Part shown: in pieces, positions 1-10,027 of the stretch
How positions within the stretch are numbered: the stretch's first letter is position 1
Layout: each line of letters begins with the position of its first letter
Assembly (NCBI RefSeq): GCF_011440305.1
Contig: NZ_JAAOIW010000003.1
Location: 248,001 to 312,000, forward strand
Length of the DNA: 64,000 bases
Direction of reading: 5' to 3'
Source: Paenibacillus agricola
Lineage (GTDB): Bacteria; Bacillota; Bacilli; Paenibacillales; NBRC-103111
Notes under the pieces: model-generated
Databases searched by the model: none
What the model was told of the DNA's origin: nothing
The model's input: the letters and a program-made list of their open reading frames with translations, nothing else
Translations under genes and position numbers: made by a program

Positions 1-1254
1 TTTCTTATAAAGGATTTGCTCGCCTAGATCCGACAGCACTTTCATAACTTCGACAGAGCCTACTGGGTAAGGAGGGTCATTCGGGCTGCTGTTCGCTTCT
101 GCCCATGCCACATATTCAAATACCTTAGTTTCTTCAGGATTCAGCAACGGCTTTAAGCCTTCTTGAACCTTCGAATTAATCGGGACACCACGCTCACCCT
201 TCATAATCTTGTGTGCCTCTAAATCATTGATGAAGAAATTAACGAATTTCAAAGCCTCTTCTTTATTTTTGGAATTCTTCGTTACTGAAAGGCCTTGGCT
301 TGATTTCAGGAACAATGCTTTCTTGCCCACGTTGCCTGGAGGAGGGATAATTTCCGTAGCGCGCTTAGCCGCCGACGTCCAAGCAATATATTGATTGGAC
401 CATACCAAGGAAGCTCCAGCATTCCCCAGAACCATCTCATCATCTTCTGGAGTCAATTTCTTTTGTGCCATTTTATCCAATGGCAACACATAACCGGCAT
501 CATACCATCTTTGGTAACGTTTAAAGTAGTCAATAAACGGCTTGTCATCGGCAAAGCCAAGGCTTGCGCCGTCAGCACTGTACATTTTGGCATCTACACT
601 GCGCAGGTAGTAAGGGAAAAATACTTTGAAATCAATCCGGTCTCCTAGCAATTTCCCGTTCTCTTTAAACTTCTTGGCTAAAGCTTCCATATCATCCCAA
701 GTCCAGTCTTTCGCTGGTATGGGAGCACCAATCTTTTTCAGGAAATCGGCATCAAATGTCGGTCCCAGTGCATTAACGCCTAATGCAAGCTGGTATTGCT
801 TCCCATCAAATTCGCCGATTTTTAGAAAGCCTGGCGAAATATTGGTTTTATCAATCGTACCTTTTTCCATATGGGGGCGTAAATCCTCTAGCTGGCCGCG
901 CCCACCAAATTGGCTAATATAGGCATCATCCATTTGAATAATATCAGGCAAATCGTTAGCTGCTGCTTGCGGAGCCAGCTTTTTCCAATAATCGTCGAAT
1001 GCTGCGTATTCCGCTTCGATTTTTACATTCGGATTTTTTTGTTGGTACAATTCAATAATTTTTAATGTATAATCGTGCCGAGCTTGGCCGCCCCACCAAG
1101 AGAAACGTAATTTCACAGGATCATTGCTTGTCGCTGGCTTCGGTGCCATCGTGGCCTCTGGTGTTGCACCTCCACTTGCTGCAGGTGTAGTAGCTCCTCC
1201 ACAAGCCGTTAAAAGCACTGATGCGGATAACATAATTGTTAACGCTTTCTTCAT
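1..1254 (-). CDS. Sugar ABC transporter substrate-binding lipoprotein (family 1), C-terminus cut by window edge
   Basis: Extracellular solute-binding protein that would capture a sugar or oligosaccharide for a CUT1 ABC importer. The start at 1254 follows an AGGGGAGGAT ribosome site. The N-terminus has a lipoprotein signal peptide ending in a lipobox (LLTAC, then GGA), followed by a Pro/Ala/Thr-rich linker and a typical family 1 fold, with LRFSWWGG at the start of the mature domain and a QYQLALG stretch. 418 codons are present, so only a few C-terminal residues can be missing. It follows the histidine kinase and response regulator genes on the same strand, which suggests the pair controls it. 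No permease lies beside it in the window. The substrate cannot be told from sequence. Confidence 0.9.
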   Translation of the reverse strand, partial: MKKALTIMLSASVLLTACGGATTPAASGGATPEATMAPKPATSNDPVKLRFSWWGGQARHDYTLKIIELYQQKNPNVKIEAEYAAFDDYWKKLAPQAAANDLPDIIQMDDAYISQFGGRGQLEDLRPHMEKGTIDKTNISPGFLKIGEFDGKQYQLALGVNALGPTFDADFLKKIGAPIPAKDWTWDDMEALAKKFKENGKLLGDRIDFKVFFPYYLRSVDAKMYSADGASLGFADDKPFIDYFKRYQRWYDAGYVLPLDKMAQKKLTPEDDEMVLGNAGASLVWSNQYIAWTSAAKRATEIIPPPGNVGKKALFLKSSQGLSVTKNSKNKEEALKFVNFFINDLEAHKIMKGERGVPINSKVQEGLKPLLNPEETKVFEYVAWAEANSSPNDPPYPVGSVEVMKVLSDLGEQILYKK

Positions 1255-1366
1255 ATCTTTATCCTCCCCTGATTTCGAGTTCTACAAGATCTATTATCAC
1301 TCTTTAGCGAGAGAATATGAATTCAAAAAACCGTTCTCCTTGTTAAAAAAACAGACATTTACTGTT

Positions 1367-2920
1367 CTAGGATGTCGTTTTTATATATTCAGACGGCGTA
1401 CAGCCGGCATATTTTTTAAACACCTGGCTGAAGTATTGCGGATTATCGCCAAAGCCCAGCAGCTCTGCCAGCTCGAATATTTTAATATCCGCCTTTTGGT
1501 CAATCATTTCTGTCGCTTTGGCAATTCGCGCCTTCATGACATAATTCGAGAATTTCTCGCCCGTTCTTTTCTTAAACAACTTGCCCAAATAATCGGAATT
1601 CATATATAACATTTGGTGTGCTACCCAATTCAAGGATAGCTCGGTATTGCCGATATGTCTATTAATAATATCCAATACTTTATCGATAATCGCACAATGC
1701 TTGTTTTTATTATGCTCATAATGACCCAATGTGATGCGCTCAGCCACATTCTTAAAAAAAGGCTGGATCGATTGCAAGGTCTCGAGATCCATCAGCTTTA
1801 CTAGGTTCTCCTTGTAATGGTTAATCGCTTCTGCATCGCCAAGCCGAATAATCGCCATAAACAGCTGGATCACATACGACTTATCCATCGAAATATTGGA
1901 GCGCAAGCCGGCCAGCTTCTGGAAAAATAAATCAATCTCCTCGCTCGCTTCCTCCCAATGCCCTGCTTTAATATGCAGCATCAGTTTATCCTCGTCAAAC
2001 GTGAGCTCGCTTAGCTCGAATTGCTCCGTATTTACAATATCACGCTTTGTAATTAAGCTGCCCTCACCCAAATAAAACCGATGGTTTAGGCACTCCAGCG
2101 TCTGTTTATACAAAGACCGCGCCCGTGTAATTTCATCTGCTTCACTCAGGGCAATCGTCAAGTCTATTTTATAATAACGCAAAAAGGTTTCGCGGATTTG
2201 ATGGATACATGCATATAACTCGCTCACTGACTCGGGATCCTCCACCACGATTAATACCTGCTCGCCCACTGTTGAGCTTAATACATTTTTCTGCAATAAA
2301 TCCTCGGCGATATTTTTTACTGCAAACATATGCTCGAATTCAAAATGCCCTTCAAGCTGGAATAAAATAAGCCGTACCTTCCGGTCATGCAGGTCCAGGT
2401 CGAACAGCTCACGGTAATATTCCCAGTCGCGGTTGCCATACGTTTTGTTCGTTACAAATTCTTTCAGAAACTGCTCCTTTACATGGGGCAGCACCTTTTC
2501 CAGGCCATGGCGCATATTAAGCACAAACTGCTCCTGCTTTTCCTCGCGGTTTAGCTCGTCCACCAATTCCGTCAAGGCTTCTATAATTTTACTTTCATTA
2601 CAAGGCTTCAATAAATAATGTTTAACTCCATAGCTCATTGCAGAGCGGGCATATTCAAATTCGCTGAAGCCTGAGAGCAGGATCAGCTTAATATGGGGAT
2701 AGCTTTCAAACACTTTGGCTGCAAGCTGTAAGCCATCCATTCCGGGCATCTTGATATCGCTAATAATAATGTCGGGGGGGCTCTGCTCAACAAATTCAAA
2801 AGCTTCAATGCCATTTCTTGCAGTTCCAGCCAATACGGTACCGGCAGCAGCCCAATCCACCACCTTGGAGATCCCATCCAAAATAATCCGTTCGTCATCC
2901 ACTAATAAGACCTTATACAT
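1367..2920 (-). CDS. YesN-type response regulator with AraC output domain
   Basis: Two-component response regulator, 517 residues. The N-terminal receiver domain has acidic residues D8/D9, phospho-acceptor D55 (in SDIKMPG) and K105 (LLKPC). A long middle region is typical of YesN proteins, and a C-terminal AraC/XylS double helix-turn-helix (about residues 415-517, ending near QVFKKYAGCTPSEY) binds DNA. The ATG at 2920 is chosen over one 18 bases upstream because GGAGGG stands before it. It directly follows the sensor kinase gene and probably activates the binding-protein gene at 1-1254 in response to an extracellular sugar signal. A short AACAG/CTGTT hairpin with a T run at the gene end (1343-1366) could be a weak terminator. 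Confidence 0.93.
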   Translation of the reverse strand: MYKVLLVDDERIILDGISKVVDWAAAGTVLAGTARNGIEAFEFVEQSPPDIIISDIKMPGMDGLQLAAKVFESYPHIKLILLSGFSEFEYARSAMSYGVKHYLLKPCNESKIIEALTELVDELNREEKQEQFVLNMRHGLEKVLPHVKEQFLKEFVTNKTYGNRDWEYYRELFDLDLHDRKVRLILFQLEGHFEFEHMFAVKNIAEDLLQKNVLSSTVGEQVLIVVEDPESVSELYACIHQIRETFLRYYKIDLTIALSEADEITRARSLYKQTLECLNHRFYLGEGSLITKRDIVNTEQFELSELTFDEDKLMLHIKAGHWEEASEEIDLFFQKLAGLRSNISMDKSYVIQLFMAIIRLGDAEAINHYKENLVKLMDLETLQSIQPFFKNVAERITLGHYEHNKNKHCAIIDKVLDIINRHIGNTELSLNWVAHQMLYMNSDYLGKLFKKRTGEKFSNYVMKARIAKATEMIDQKADIKIFELAELLGFGDNPQYFSQVFKKYAGCTPSEYIKTTS

Positions 2921-2934
2921 GCCAATCCCTCCAT

Positions 2935-4689
2935 TCACCCTGGTATGATAACAGAAACACTCGTTCCCTGTCCTGACTCGCTTTCTACAAAGATACCGTA
3001 GCCTTCGCCAAACGCTATCACAATCCGCTCCTCAATATTGCTCAGGCCGATCCCGCTGCCTCTTGTTGGGGCAACGCCCTTCCTTACCTGCTCCAGCAGG
3101 TTTGGCTCTATACCGGGTCCATTATCTTCCACCACTAGAATAAGCTTGTGCTGCTCCCGCTTCATCCAGATGCGGATATGGCAGGGCTCCAGCATCGATT
3201 CCAGCGCATAATGGATCGAATTCTCGATTAATGGCTGCAGCGTAAGCTTGGGCAGCTTGGAGGCTTTGGCGTCCTCCGAAACCTCCAGCTCAAAGACGAG
3301 GCGTCCCTCGAAGCGGAACCTCTGGATCGTAATATAATTCATTACGATGTCGAGCTCCTCGCCAACCGTAATCAAGGTTTCCTTCAAGCTGATCGAGCTT
3401 CTCAGCAAAAACCCAAGTGATTCAACCATCTTAGAGATTTGCGGCTGCCCATTTGATTTGGCCATCCAGTTGATCGATTCCAGCGTATTATACAAAAAAT
3501 GCGGGTTAATTTGCGCTTGCAATGCTTTGAATTGTGTCTCTTTAATCGTTATCTGCTTGGAGTAATTTTCCGTAATCAGCTCATTGATTTGCTGGATCAT
3601 CATGCGAAAGGTACGCTTGAGATGGCCAACCTCATCCATCTGCATCGATGTCCAATCGGGACTGTCCATCCCTGTAAGGCTGAAATCGCCCTTTTGCACC
3701 TGCCTCATCCTGCCGATCAATTCTTCGATAGGCTTGGTCAGGTTTCTGGCGAATTTAATCGCTAATGCCATCACGATAAGCAGCACCAGAATAAATCCGA
3801 AAAATAAAATATTTTTCATCAGCACAATTTTCGTGAAAATTTTATCGAACGGGATTACGCTGTGGTAGGTCCAGCCCAAATATTCCGATTGCACATGGGT
3901 TACAAAATAGGGCTGTCCATTAAACGGCTTGATCGCATACCCTTTGCGCTGAGTTTCATTTACCCCTATTTTCGCGACTTTCCCTGTCTTGTCTGTGGAT
4001 GAAGGATAAATAATCTGGTCACCGGACATAATCTGTAAATCACCATTCTTTAATTCAGTTCCAGCGAGAACGGTATCCGCTATTTTATCGAAATATACCC
4101 GTATCGTCAATGTTCCGATGCGGTCCAGCTCAAAGTTTTGGTAGGAACGGATTTCCCTTGCTGCGATTAAATAAGGCTCTTCCTGATCGGGAACGATCCA
4201 GCGGGTTGCCCCCAAGCCCTTAGCCGATTCCTCCATCACCATTCTTTTTTTCGCTGAGGAAGCCTTTGAGGATTGCCCCGCCAACGCTTCGCCGCTTAGC
4301 AGATCCAGAACCTCCAAGGAATATATATATTTTTCATTGCCTCCGTATTGGACAAGCCTGTCCGTAATATAGGAACGGATCCTGTATTTTTCAAATTCAT
4401 TGGTATATTCATTTAGTGATAACAGCAAATTCTGGATTTGCAAGTCTGTGGCAATTGTATAGGATAGCCGATCCAGCTTCTTCATCTCGTTTTCGATACC
4501 GCTGGAAGATAAATTTAATAGCTGTGACGATTTGCTATAAAGCTGTTCATCATAGATCGAATAGGCATATTGCAAGGATAAATAAGTAATGAGAAAACAC
4601 ATCCCCATAATTAGTGAGATTAAGGAAAATACCTTATGCTTAATTTTCAAATTATTATAGGCTGACCTGATTGAAACCAATTGCTCCAA
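2935..4689 (-). CDS. YesM-type sensor histidine kinase
   Basis: Membrane sensor kinase of 584 residues, partner of the downstream AraC-type response regulator. A transmembrane helix lies at about 17-42, then an extracellular sensing region of roughly 240 residues, a second helix at about 290-313 and HAMP at about 311-370. The His_kinase motif NPHFLYN puts the phospho-histidine at H397. The ATPase domain shows an N box (LIENSIHYALE), EDNGPGIEPN near 521 and GSGIGLSN near 544. All residues needed for activity are present. The stop lies 15 bases upstream of the response regulator start, so the two are co-transcribed. Family members sense cell-surface polysaccharide products; the ligand here is unknown. 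Confidence 0.94.
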   Translation of the reverse strand: MEQLVSIRSAYNNLKIKHKVFSLISLIMGMCFLITYLSLQYAYSIYDEQLYSKSSQLLNLSSSGIENEMKKLDRLSYTIATDLQIQNLLLSLNEYTNEFEKYRIRSYITDRLVQYGGNEKYIYSLEVLDLLSGEALAGQSSKASSAKKRMVMEESAKGLGATRWIVPDQEEPYLIAAREIRSYQNFELDRIGTLTIRVYFDKIADTVLAGTELKNGDLQIMSGDQIIYPSSTDKTGKVAKIGVNETQRKGYAIKPFNGQPYFVTHVQSEYLGWTYHSVIPFDKIFTKIVLMKNILFFGFILVLLIVMALAIKFARNLTKPIEELIGRMRQVQKGDFSLTGMDSPDWTSMQMDEVGHLKRTFRMMIQQINELITENYSKQITIKETQFKALQAQINPHFLYNTLESINWMAKSNGQPQISKMVESLGFLLRSSISLKETLITVGEELDIVMNYITIQRFRFEGRLVFELEVSEDAKASKLPKLTLQPLIENSIHYALESMLEPCHIRIWMKREQHKLILVVEDNGPGIEPNLLEQVRKGVAPTRGSGIGLSNIEERIVIAFGEGYGIFVESESGQGTSVSVIIPG

Positions 4690-4831
4690 CTCCCCTTATG
4701 TGCCTGCTCCTGCTTTTTCTCTATGTTACAATATTGCTGAACAACAAGCTATAAGCAGTCTAATCCAGCCATAACTCTAGCACCGCTGACTGACCAAGCC
4801 TGAGCGATTCAATCAAGTGCCGCAACGACAA

Positions 4832-4861
4832 AACAGACCACTTCCTTAGAAGTGGTCTGCC
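4832..4861 (-). terminator. Rho-independent terminator of the binding-protein gene at 4890-6452
   Basis: A perfect 11-bp stem (CAGACCACTTC with GAAGTGGTCTG, 4834-4844 and 4849-4859) and a 4-base loop. On the minus strand it is followed by TTTTGTCGTT. It lies just past the end of the second sugar-binding lipoprotein gene and separates it from the histidine kinase gene. Confidence 0.75.
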
Positions 4862-4889
4862 GTTGTATTTGATTTGTTGTGATTTGCTA

Positions 4890-6452
4890 TTATTTACCGC
4901 TTCGCTTTTGATAAGCTTCCGTCATCTCCGTGCTCATCTTCACGATATCCGGGTCGGCTTTCATTTTCGTTACGAATTCATCCCATGCAGTAATTGGCTC
5001 TCTACCCAAAATAATTTTGGTTTTCAAATCCTGAACCTTTTTGTCATACTCAGGAAGTGCCTTTTGCACAGTTGGCGAGAAGAGGCCGGTACTAATATCG
5101 GCTACGCTATTCTTGGCTCGCTCATCCTGAATTTTCGTATAAAGTGCGTTAATCTCCTTAGGGAAGTATACTTTTGTCGAGCTTGCATACGGATCGGCAA
5201 TATAGGCGATTTGGTTGAAATCGGGTCCGTTATCAGCACCAAGCTTCTCGGTATTGATTTCCTTAACTCCGTCTTTCACCGTATGATGGGTCCCTTCAAA
5301 CCCGTATTGCTGAATCGCGAATACCTCGTCGCTCATCCAGGTGTCCATCATTTTGAGAATTCGTTTCATTTTCGCTTCCGGAACTGATTTTGGAATAGCC
5401 ATCATCCCTGAAAAGCCAGGACCTTTCGGATTGTAGTTATTGATACTTGTAATCGGGTAAAAGTTTTCCTGTTTAAAATCAGGTGAAATGACCTTCATCT
5501 TGTCGTAGTAGTCAACCATCGTACCCGCTTTATCCGCTACAATGCCTGCTTTGCCAGACTTAAACAAATCACCGACCTGTGTCAGCTTCAGCGCCGCAAA
5601 ATCCTCAGGAAGCAATTTCTCTTTATACGCCTTCGTCAAATATTCCAGCGATTTACGAGTCTCAGGAAGGAAGCTGGTATGGACGATCTTGCCATCTAGC
5701 AGTTTCCATTTGCCATTCACACCCGTGAAGCTATTCTCGATATGCGCTAATGCACCCATTGCCGTAGGATCGACATTAGATGCAAACGGTATAGTATCAT
5801 TCTTGCCGTTTTTGTCTGGATCCTTTTCCGCGAACGCTTTCATAACCTCATAAAGCTCATCGGTTGTCGTAGGTACCTTCATGCCCAGATTATCCAGCCA
5901 ATCCTTGCGAATAATAAAGAAGCTATCTGCCTCCGAAGGGCGTGGGCGTGGAATTCCGTAATTTTTACCGTCCTGCATTTTCGTCAAATCCCAAGCGGTT
6001 TTGGAAATTTTGCTGCTTAGGTTCGGGTAATCCTTAATGAAAGGAGCCACATCCCAGAACGCGCCTTGTGTAACCGAATTTCGGAACACGGAAGTGAATG
6101 GATCATTAATTAGAATCATTTCGGGGATATCACCGGAAGCCAAAGTTACATTGAGCTTATCCGCGTAATTATTGCCAGATACCCATTGGATCTTCATCTT
6201 GGAATTGGTTGCTTTCTCAATCGCCTTCTTGATCGGGTTATCATCTGCAGCAGGTGATGGCGTAAGCAAGATTGTCATAATATTAACTTCAAGCGGTGCC
6301 TCTGCCTTGCCATCGGTTTGCCCAGTTCCCGTGCCCGTCGTTGCTTGCGGTTGTGTGCTTGTCGCCCCGCCGCAGCCGGCCAGCACTGCCGATAATGCTA
6401 GAATAGCTGCCAATACGGATCCTACTGTTTTGGTTTGTCTTCTTTGTTTCAT
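4890..6452 (-). CDS. LplA/YtcQ-type sugar ABC substrate-binding lipoprotein
   Basis: Extracellular solute-binding protein of 520 residues, the large class found with LplB/LplC permeases. The ATG at 6452 (MKQRRQTKTV) has GGGAGG upstream and opens a lipoprotein signal peptide with lipobox LAGC (Cys27). An upstream in-frame ATG at 6524 would bury the signal and has no ribosome site. A Gly/Thr/Gln-rich linker follows. The gene sits below its own promoter (about 6496-6524) and ends in a strong terminator. It is the likely partner of the permeases at 9109-11008, from which it is separated only by the AraC regulator gene. The two-box element before it is shared with the glycosidase operon, which links the two transcription units. 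Confidence 0.92.
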   Translation of the reverse strand: MKQRRQTKTVGSVLAAILALSAVLAGCGGATSTQPQATTGTGTGQTDGKAEAPLEVNIMTILLTPSPAADDNPIKKAIEKATNSKMKIQWVSGNNYADKLNVTLASGDIPEMILINDPFTSVFRNSVTQGAFWDVAPFIKDYPNLSSKISKTAWDLTKMQDGKNYGIPRPRPSEADSFFIIRKDWLDNLGMKVPTTTDELYEVMKAFAEKDPDKNGKNDTIPFASNVDPTAMGALAHIENSFTGVNGKWKLLDGKIVHTSFLPETRKSLEYLTKAYKEKLLPEDFAALKLTQVGDLFKSGKAGIVADKAGTMVDYYDKMKVISPDFKQENFYPITSINNYNPKGPGFSGMMAIPKSVPEAKMKRILKMMDTWMSDEVFAIQQYGFEGTHHTVKDGVKEINTEKLGADNGPDFNQIAYIADPYASSTKVYFPKEINALYTKIQDERAKNSVADISTGLFSPTVQKALPEYDKKVQDLKTKIILGREPITAWDEFVTKMKADPDIVKMSTEMTEAYQKRSGK

Positions 6453-6495
6453 GATGATCCTCCCTATTAACTCTGAATGAATGTACTCACCACTC

Positions 6496-6582
6496 ACGTT
6501 AATGGATTCTGCGTTTGCCGACAATCATACTCTTTTGTAGCCCAGCTTTACCTTGTTTTCACAAGGTTTAGACTTTGTTGCA
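6496..6582 (-). promoter_or_regulatory. Promoter and two-box activator element of the sugar-binding lipoprotein gene
   Basis: Reading the minus strand, a -35 TTGTCG (6519-6524) and a -10 TAACGT (6496-6501) are 17 bp apart. Directly upstream is a proximal 17-bp box ACAAAAGAGTATGATTG (6522-6538), whose last TTG forms the first half of the -35. A distal 15-bp box lies at 6568-6582 (TGCAACAAAGTCTAA). The same boxes, spacing and overlap with the -35 occur upstream of the glycosidase operon near 14551-14611. The pattern fits an AraC-type activator touching RNA polymerase. The regulator assignment is inference. Confidence 0.6.
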
Positions 6583-6602
6583 GCCATTGCACAAGGCTAA
6601 CC

Positions 6603-8948
6603 TTAGGAACGGTTCAGCTCACGGAACTGGCTCGGTGTAATGCCCTCATATTTTTTGAAAATGCGATTGAAGTAAGTGTGCTGGTAGCCGACTTTTTCGG
6701 CCACTTCATTGATTCTGATTTCAGTTTCACGAAGTAGCCTTTTGGCATTATCTATCCGAATATCCGTTAAATAATCGATAAAGTTAATGCCCGCAATGTG
6801 CTTAAAAGCTCTGCTAAGTGTATAGGGACTGGTGCCGAATAGCTCGGCGCTGGAGTCAAGCGAGAGCATGGTCATGTAGTTCTCGCGCAAATGGACAATG
6901 ACCTTCTCGACCATTTGCTTCATATGGAAATCCTGGCGGCTGATCAGCTCCTCCACGAATACGGCAACGAGCTTATGCTGGAACCATTTGAGCATTTCCT
7001 CAGGCTCCTTGATTTGTGCCAGCTGCTCGAACAGATTAACGCCGCCGAAAAGATGCACCGGATTCATCCCGGATTGCAGCACTGCGTAACGGATACTGCC
7101 GAGCAACTGCAACATGCCCTGCTGGACCGCCAATTCGGTGGAGCCGCTTTCCGACAATTCCTTCATAAATTGACCGATTAGCTCGACCGCTTCATTCTCC
7201 AAGCCATTGCGAATCGCATGAACAATTTCCTTCTCCAGCGTAAACGGAAAGCTGCTTTCCATCGATATGCTTGATTTGGCCAATAGCTCGGTTTTAATAA
7301 TTTGATTATCATCAAGAAGATCCCGATACACCAAGGCTTGTCGCGCCTCCTCAAACAAATGTGGAATTTGTTTTACCTGATGTGTCCACTTGCTGATCGA
7401 AACAGTTACCTGCATTTTTAATATGTGATTAATGGTTTCCGTGACCTGCTGGCAATATTCGCTTATATCCTCATCGACAAACCGCATCGGATGATCCAAG
7501 GGGAAAGACAATAGCAGACCAACGGAGAAATGATGAAAATTAATAATTTGTGCCTGCTCATATTGTGTTGCCGTCAGCTCCTCGATAATGTTGGCTGCGG
7601 TAAACGTGACCAAATCCTCATCCCCTAAGGTAAACCGGCCCTGAAGATTGGAAAAGCCCGTTAATTGAAACATAAAGGCGACAAACTGTTGATTATCCGT
7701 CTTCCAGCCATGATGCTTCATCCGTTCACGCAAGTCATTTTCCTGAAAAGCGTAAAAATTCCCTTGCACCAATTGCAGGAAAAACCCCTCGCGCAGTATG
7801 GGCATCTGCTCTTTGAGCTCAGAGCGCATCGATTCGCTTTCCTTGGACAAGTGGTTCCATTGCTTCTCAAAGAGATCAAATTCATCACCCTGTCCATTTC
7901 CCTTATCGCCTGAGAGCAGCCGAACGAGCCGCTCTATCGGGGAATACATCCGGTGGGAAACGAACCATGACATCAGCAGCGAAAGCAACAGACCGGACAA
8001 GCTAATAAATAAAATCCATTTGGACAGCAATAAGACAGGTGCGGTTATCGAGGTTAAGGGGGCTGCAGAAATATACACCCATGTTGTGCCCAGCCTGGAA
8101 AATTGCCCATAAGAAACCGAGTAGGTCATCTGCTTATACTCAAACAAAAAGGATTCGGAGCCTGCGTTATGCTTACTGTATTCCTGCTGCAAGGCGGTAT
8201 CAATTTCGGAGAAAGCCCCAGCTTCATTGCTCGATAGCTTCCAGTTGCCGTCTTTGGTCAGCAGGATCGTTTCCCCCTCGTTATAGGGGGTTAAGGTTTT
8301 GAGCATCTTGATCAGATTCTCTTGATTAATCGTTGCCACAATCGCCCCAAACGGCTCCGAGCTACCACCGGGAATTTTGTTGACCAGTGATAGCTTAGGC
8401 GGGGCTTCCGCTGCTTTGGCCTGAAGCGTTGGATAAGCATTCGTCCAAAATACAGAGCGCTCTTGCCTAAGCAGTGATTCATAAGGCTGCCGCTTTAGTG
8501 GATCCGTAATGTAAGCGTATTGCTCCTTATTGATAGCTACTGCCTTTGGCTTATCCAAGTAGAGGTCTACCCGTTCCAGCAATGGATGTGTGCCTTCCAT
8601 GACAAGCAAAGTCCGGTACAAATCCTGGATCTGCTCAAAGTTATAAGCGATGTCCATACCTTTGAGCTTTTCGTCGAATTTGGAATCAAATGCCCAATGC
8701 GAGAAGGTCAGCTCCAAATAAGCCAGCTGGTCATCAATATTTTCCGCCCGTTGCTTGATCTGGTTTTGGTGCAGCCTTTGCAGCTCCTCCTCCAAATTGT
8801 TCGAGGCGAGCCAATAGATGCTCACTCCGATAATTAACCCTGGTATGCTTGCGACCAGTAGCATCATCACCAAGCTTTTGCGAAAAAACCGGCTATTGTA
8901 TTTATATTTGGGCGCCATCCCGATCCAGTGCTTTAGATGTCGATTCAA
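6603..8948 (-). CDS. Membrane-anchored AraC-family transcriptional regulator (YtdP/YesS-like)
   Basis: A 781-residue one-component regulator that joins an extracellular sensor to an AraC DNA-binding domain. A transmembrane helix lies at about 25-47 (SLVMMLLVASIPGLI), then a cache-like extracellular domain of about 240 residues and a second helix near 295-325. A long cytoplasmic region leads to an AraC double helix-turn-helix at about 680-780, ending in RIFKKYEGITPSQFREL. The chosen start is TTG at 8948 behind GGAAGGTGAGC. An ATG ten codons on has no properly spaced ribosome site. It lies between the permease genes and the binding protein and is the obvious candidate regulator of this uptake module and its glycosidase. 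Family members respond to extracellular sugars. Confidence 0.9.
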   Translation of the reverse strand: MNRHLKHWIGMAPKYKYNSRFFRKSLVMMLLVASIPGLIIGVSIYWLASNNLEEELQRLHQNQIKQRAENIDDQLAYLELTFSHWAFDSKFDEKLKGMDIAYNFEQIQDLYRTLLVMEGTHPLLERVDLYLDKPKAVAINKEQYAYITDPLKRQPYESLLRQERSVFWTNAYPTLQAKAAEAPPKLSLVNKIPGGSSEPFGAIVATINQENLIKMLKTLTPYNEGETILLTKDGNWKLSSNEAGAFSEIDTALQQEYSKHNAGSESFLFEYKQMTYSVSYGQFSRLGTTWVYISAAPLTSITAPVLLLSKWILFISLSGLLLSLLMSWFVSHRMYSPIERLVRLLSGDKGNGQGDEFDLFEKQWNHLSKESESMRSELKEQMPILREGFFLQLVQGNFYAFQENDLRERMKHHGWKTDNQQFVAFMFQLTGFSNLQGRFTLGDEDLVTFTAANIIEELTATQYEQAQIINFHHFSVGLLLSFPLDHPMRFVDEDISEYCQQVTETINHILKMQVTVSISKWTHQVKQIPHLFEEARQALVYRDLLDDNQIIKTELLAKSSISMESSFPFTLEKEIVHAIRNGLENEAVELIGQFMKELSESGSTELAVQQGMLQLLGSIRYAVLQSGMNPVHLFGGVNLFEQLAQIKEPEEMLKWFQHKLVAVFVEELISRQDFHMKQMVEKVIVHLRENYMTMLSLDSSAELFGTSPYTLSRAFKHIAGINFIDYLTDIRIDNAKRLLRETEIRINEVAEKVGYQHTYFNRIFKKYEGITPSQFRELNRS

Positions 8949-9108
8949 TGCTGCTCACCTTCCAACCGTTGTAAAGCCCACCATCGTGATAGCAAAGGTA
9001 GACTTACAGTTATTTTCGACAATGAAGAGCAGCTATCCTGCCAGACGGCGCGAATCCCATGAACTGGTACTTGTCTTTAGGATTAGCTTTGGGATTAGCC
9101 TTTCACCT

Positions 9109-9975
9109 TTAACCTTTAACCGAGCCGACCATCGCCCCTTTGGCAAAATGCTTTTGAAGGAACGGATATACGAGCAGAATCGGTACGGTTGCTACAACAA
9201 CAGCGGCCATTTTCAAGGTTTCGGCTGGTGGCGCTACGGTTAAAACATCGGCTTGCAGCTCGGTGTTATTAGCGTTTAGCAGCATATTCTGCAGCATCAC
9301 CTGAACCGGCCATTTCGAAGCATCATTAATATAGATCAGCGCATTAAAAAATTGATTCCAATATCCCACCGCGTAAAATAATCCGAATGCCGCAAGTGAG
9401 GGCAATGATAAAGGCAAAATAATTTTGAACCAGATCGTCAAATCGTTACAGCCATCAATAGCTGCCGACTCTTCAAGCTCCGCCGGAATACTATCGAAAA
9501 AGCCTTTCATCAGGATTACATTCCAGCCGCTTGCCAGTGCCGGAATAATTAGCGACCATAGGCTATTGATCAGCCCAAATTGGCGAACGACCATATAGTT
9601 GGGGATCATCCCTGGGCTGAATAGGATCGTTAGCAGGATCAGTAGCAGAATCAACTGTCTGCCACGCAGCCTTTTACGTGATAGCGTATAAGATAAAGCT
9701 GCCGTTACAACAAGGCTTAAGGCTGTACCCACTACAGCCAAATAGCCACTGACACCCAGCGAATTCGCAAAAGCCTTCGTCGAAAGCAAATATTTGTACG
9801 ATTCAAGCGACCATTTCTCAGGGAATAAAATAAAGCTTTTTTGCAAATATTCGGCTGGATCTGTGAAGGAAACAACAAATACATAATAAAGCGGGAAAAA
9901 CGTTACGATAGCGACAAGCGCCAGCAGCGCTATATTCGCCGTGTGAAAGATACGGTCACCTAAGCTGGATTTCAT
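9109..9975 (-). CDS. Carbohydrate ABC transporter permease (LplC/YtcP type, CUT1)
   Basis: Inner-membrane permease of 288 residues with six predicted helices, one half of the channel of a CUT1 sugar importer. The EAA loop that contacts the ATPase reads EESAAIDGCNDLTIWFKIIL, close to the consensus EAA-x3-G-x9-I-x-LP. The C-terminus ends in KHFAKGAMVGSVKG, typical of LplC/YtcP. The start at 9975 has a strong ACAGGAGGAA site; the reading frame is open further upstream only because it overlaps the preceding gene. It pairs with the permease immediately upstream. No ATP-binding subunit is encoded nearby, so a multipurpose ATPase such as MsmX is probably used. Confidence 0.95.
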   Translation of the reverse strand: MKSSLGDRIFHTANIALLALVAIVTFFPLYYVFVVSFTDPAEYLQKSFILFPEKWSLESYKYLLSTKAFANSLGVSGYLAVVGTALSLVVTAALSYTLSRKRLRGRQLILLLILLTILFSPGMIPNYMVVRQFGLINSLWSLIIPALASGWNVILMKGFFDSIPAELEESAAIDGCNDLTIWFKIILPLSLPSLAAFGLFYAVGYWNQFFNALIYINDASKWPVQVMLQNMLLNANNTELQADVLTVAPPAETLKMAAVVVATVPILLVYPFLQKHFAKGAMVGSVKG

Positions 9976-10027
9976 CTGGGTTCCTCCTGTGCGCGTTCCG
10001 CCCGGAACACTGCCTTCGTATTTATCA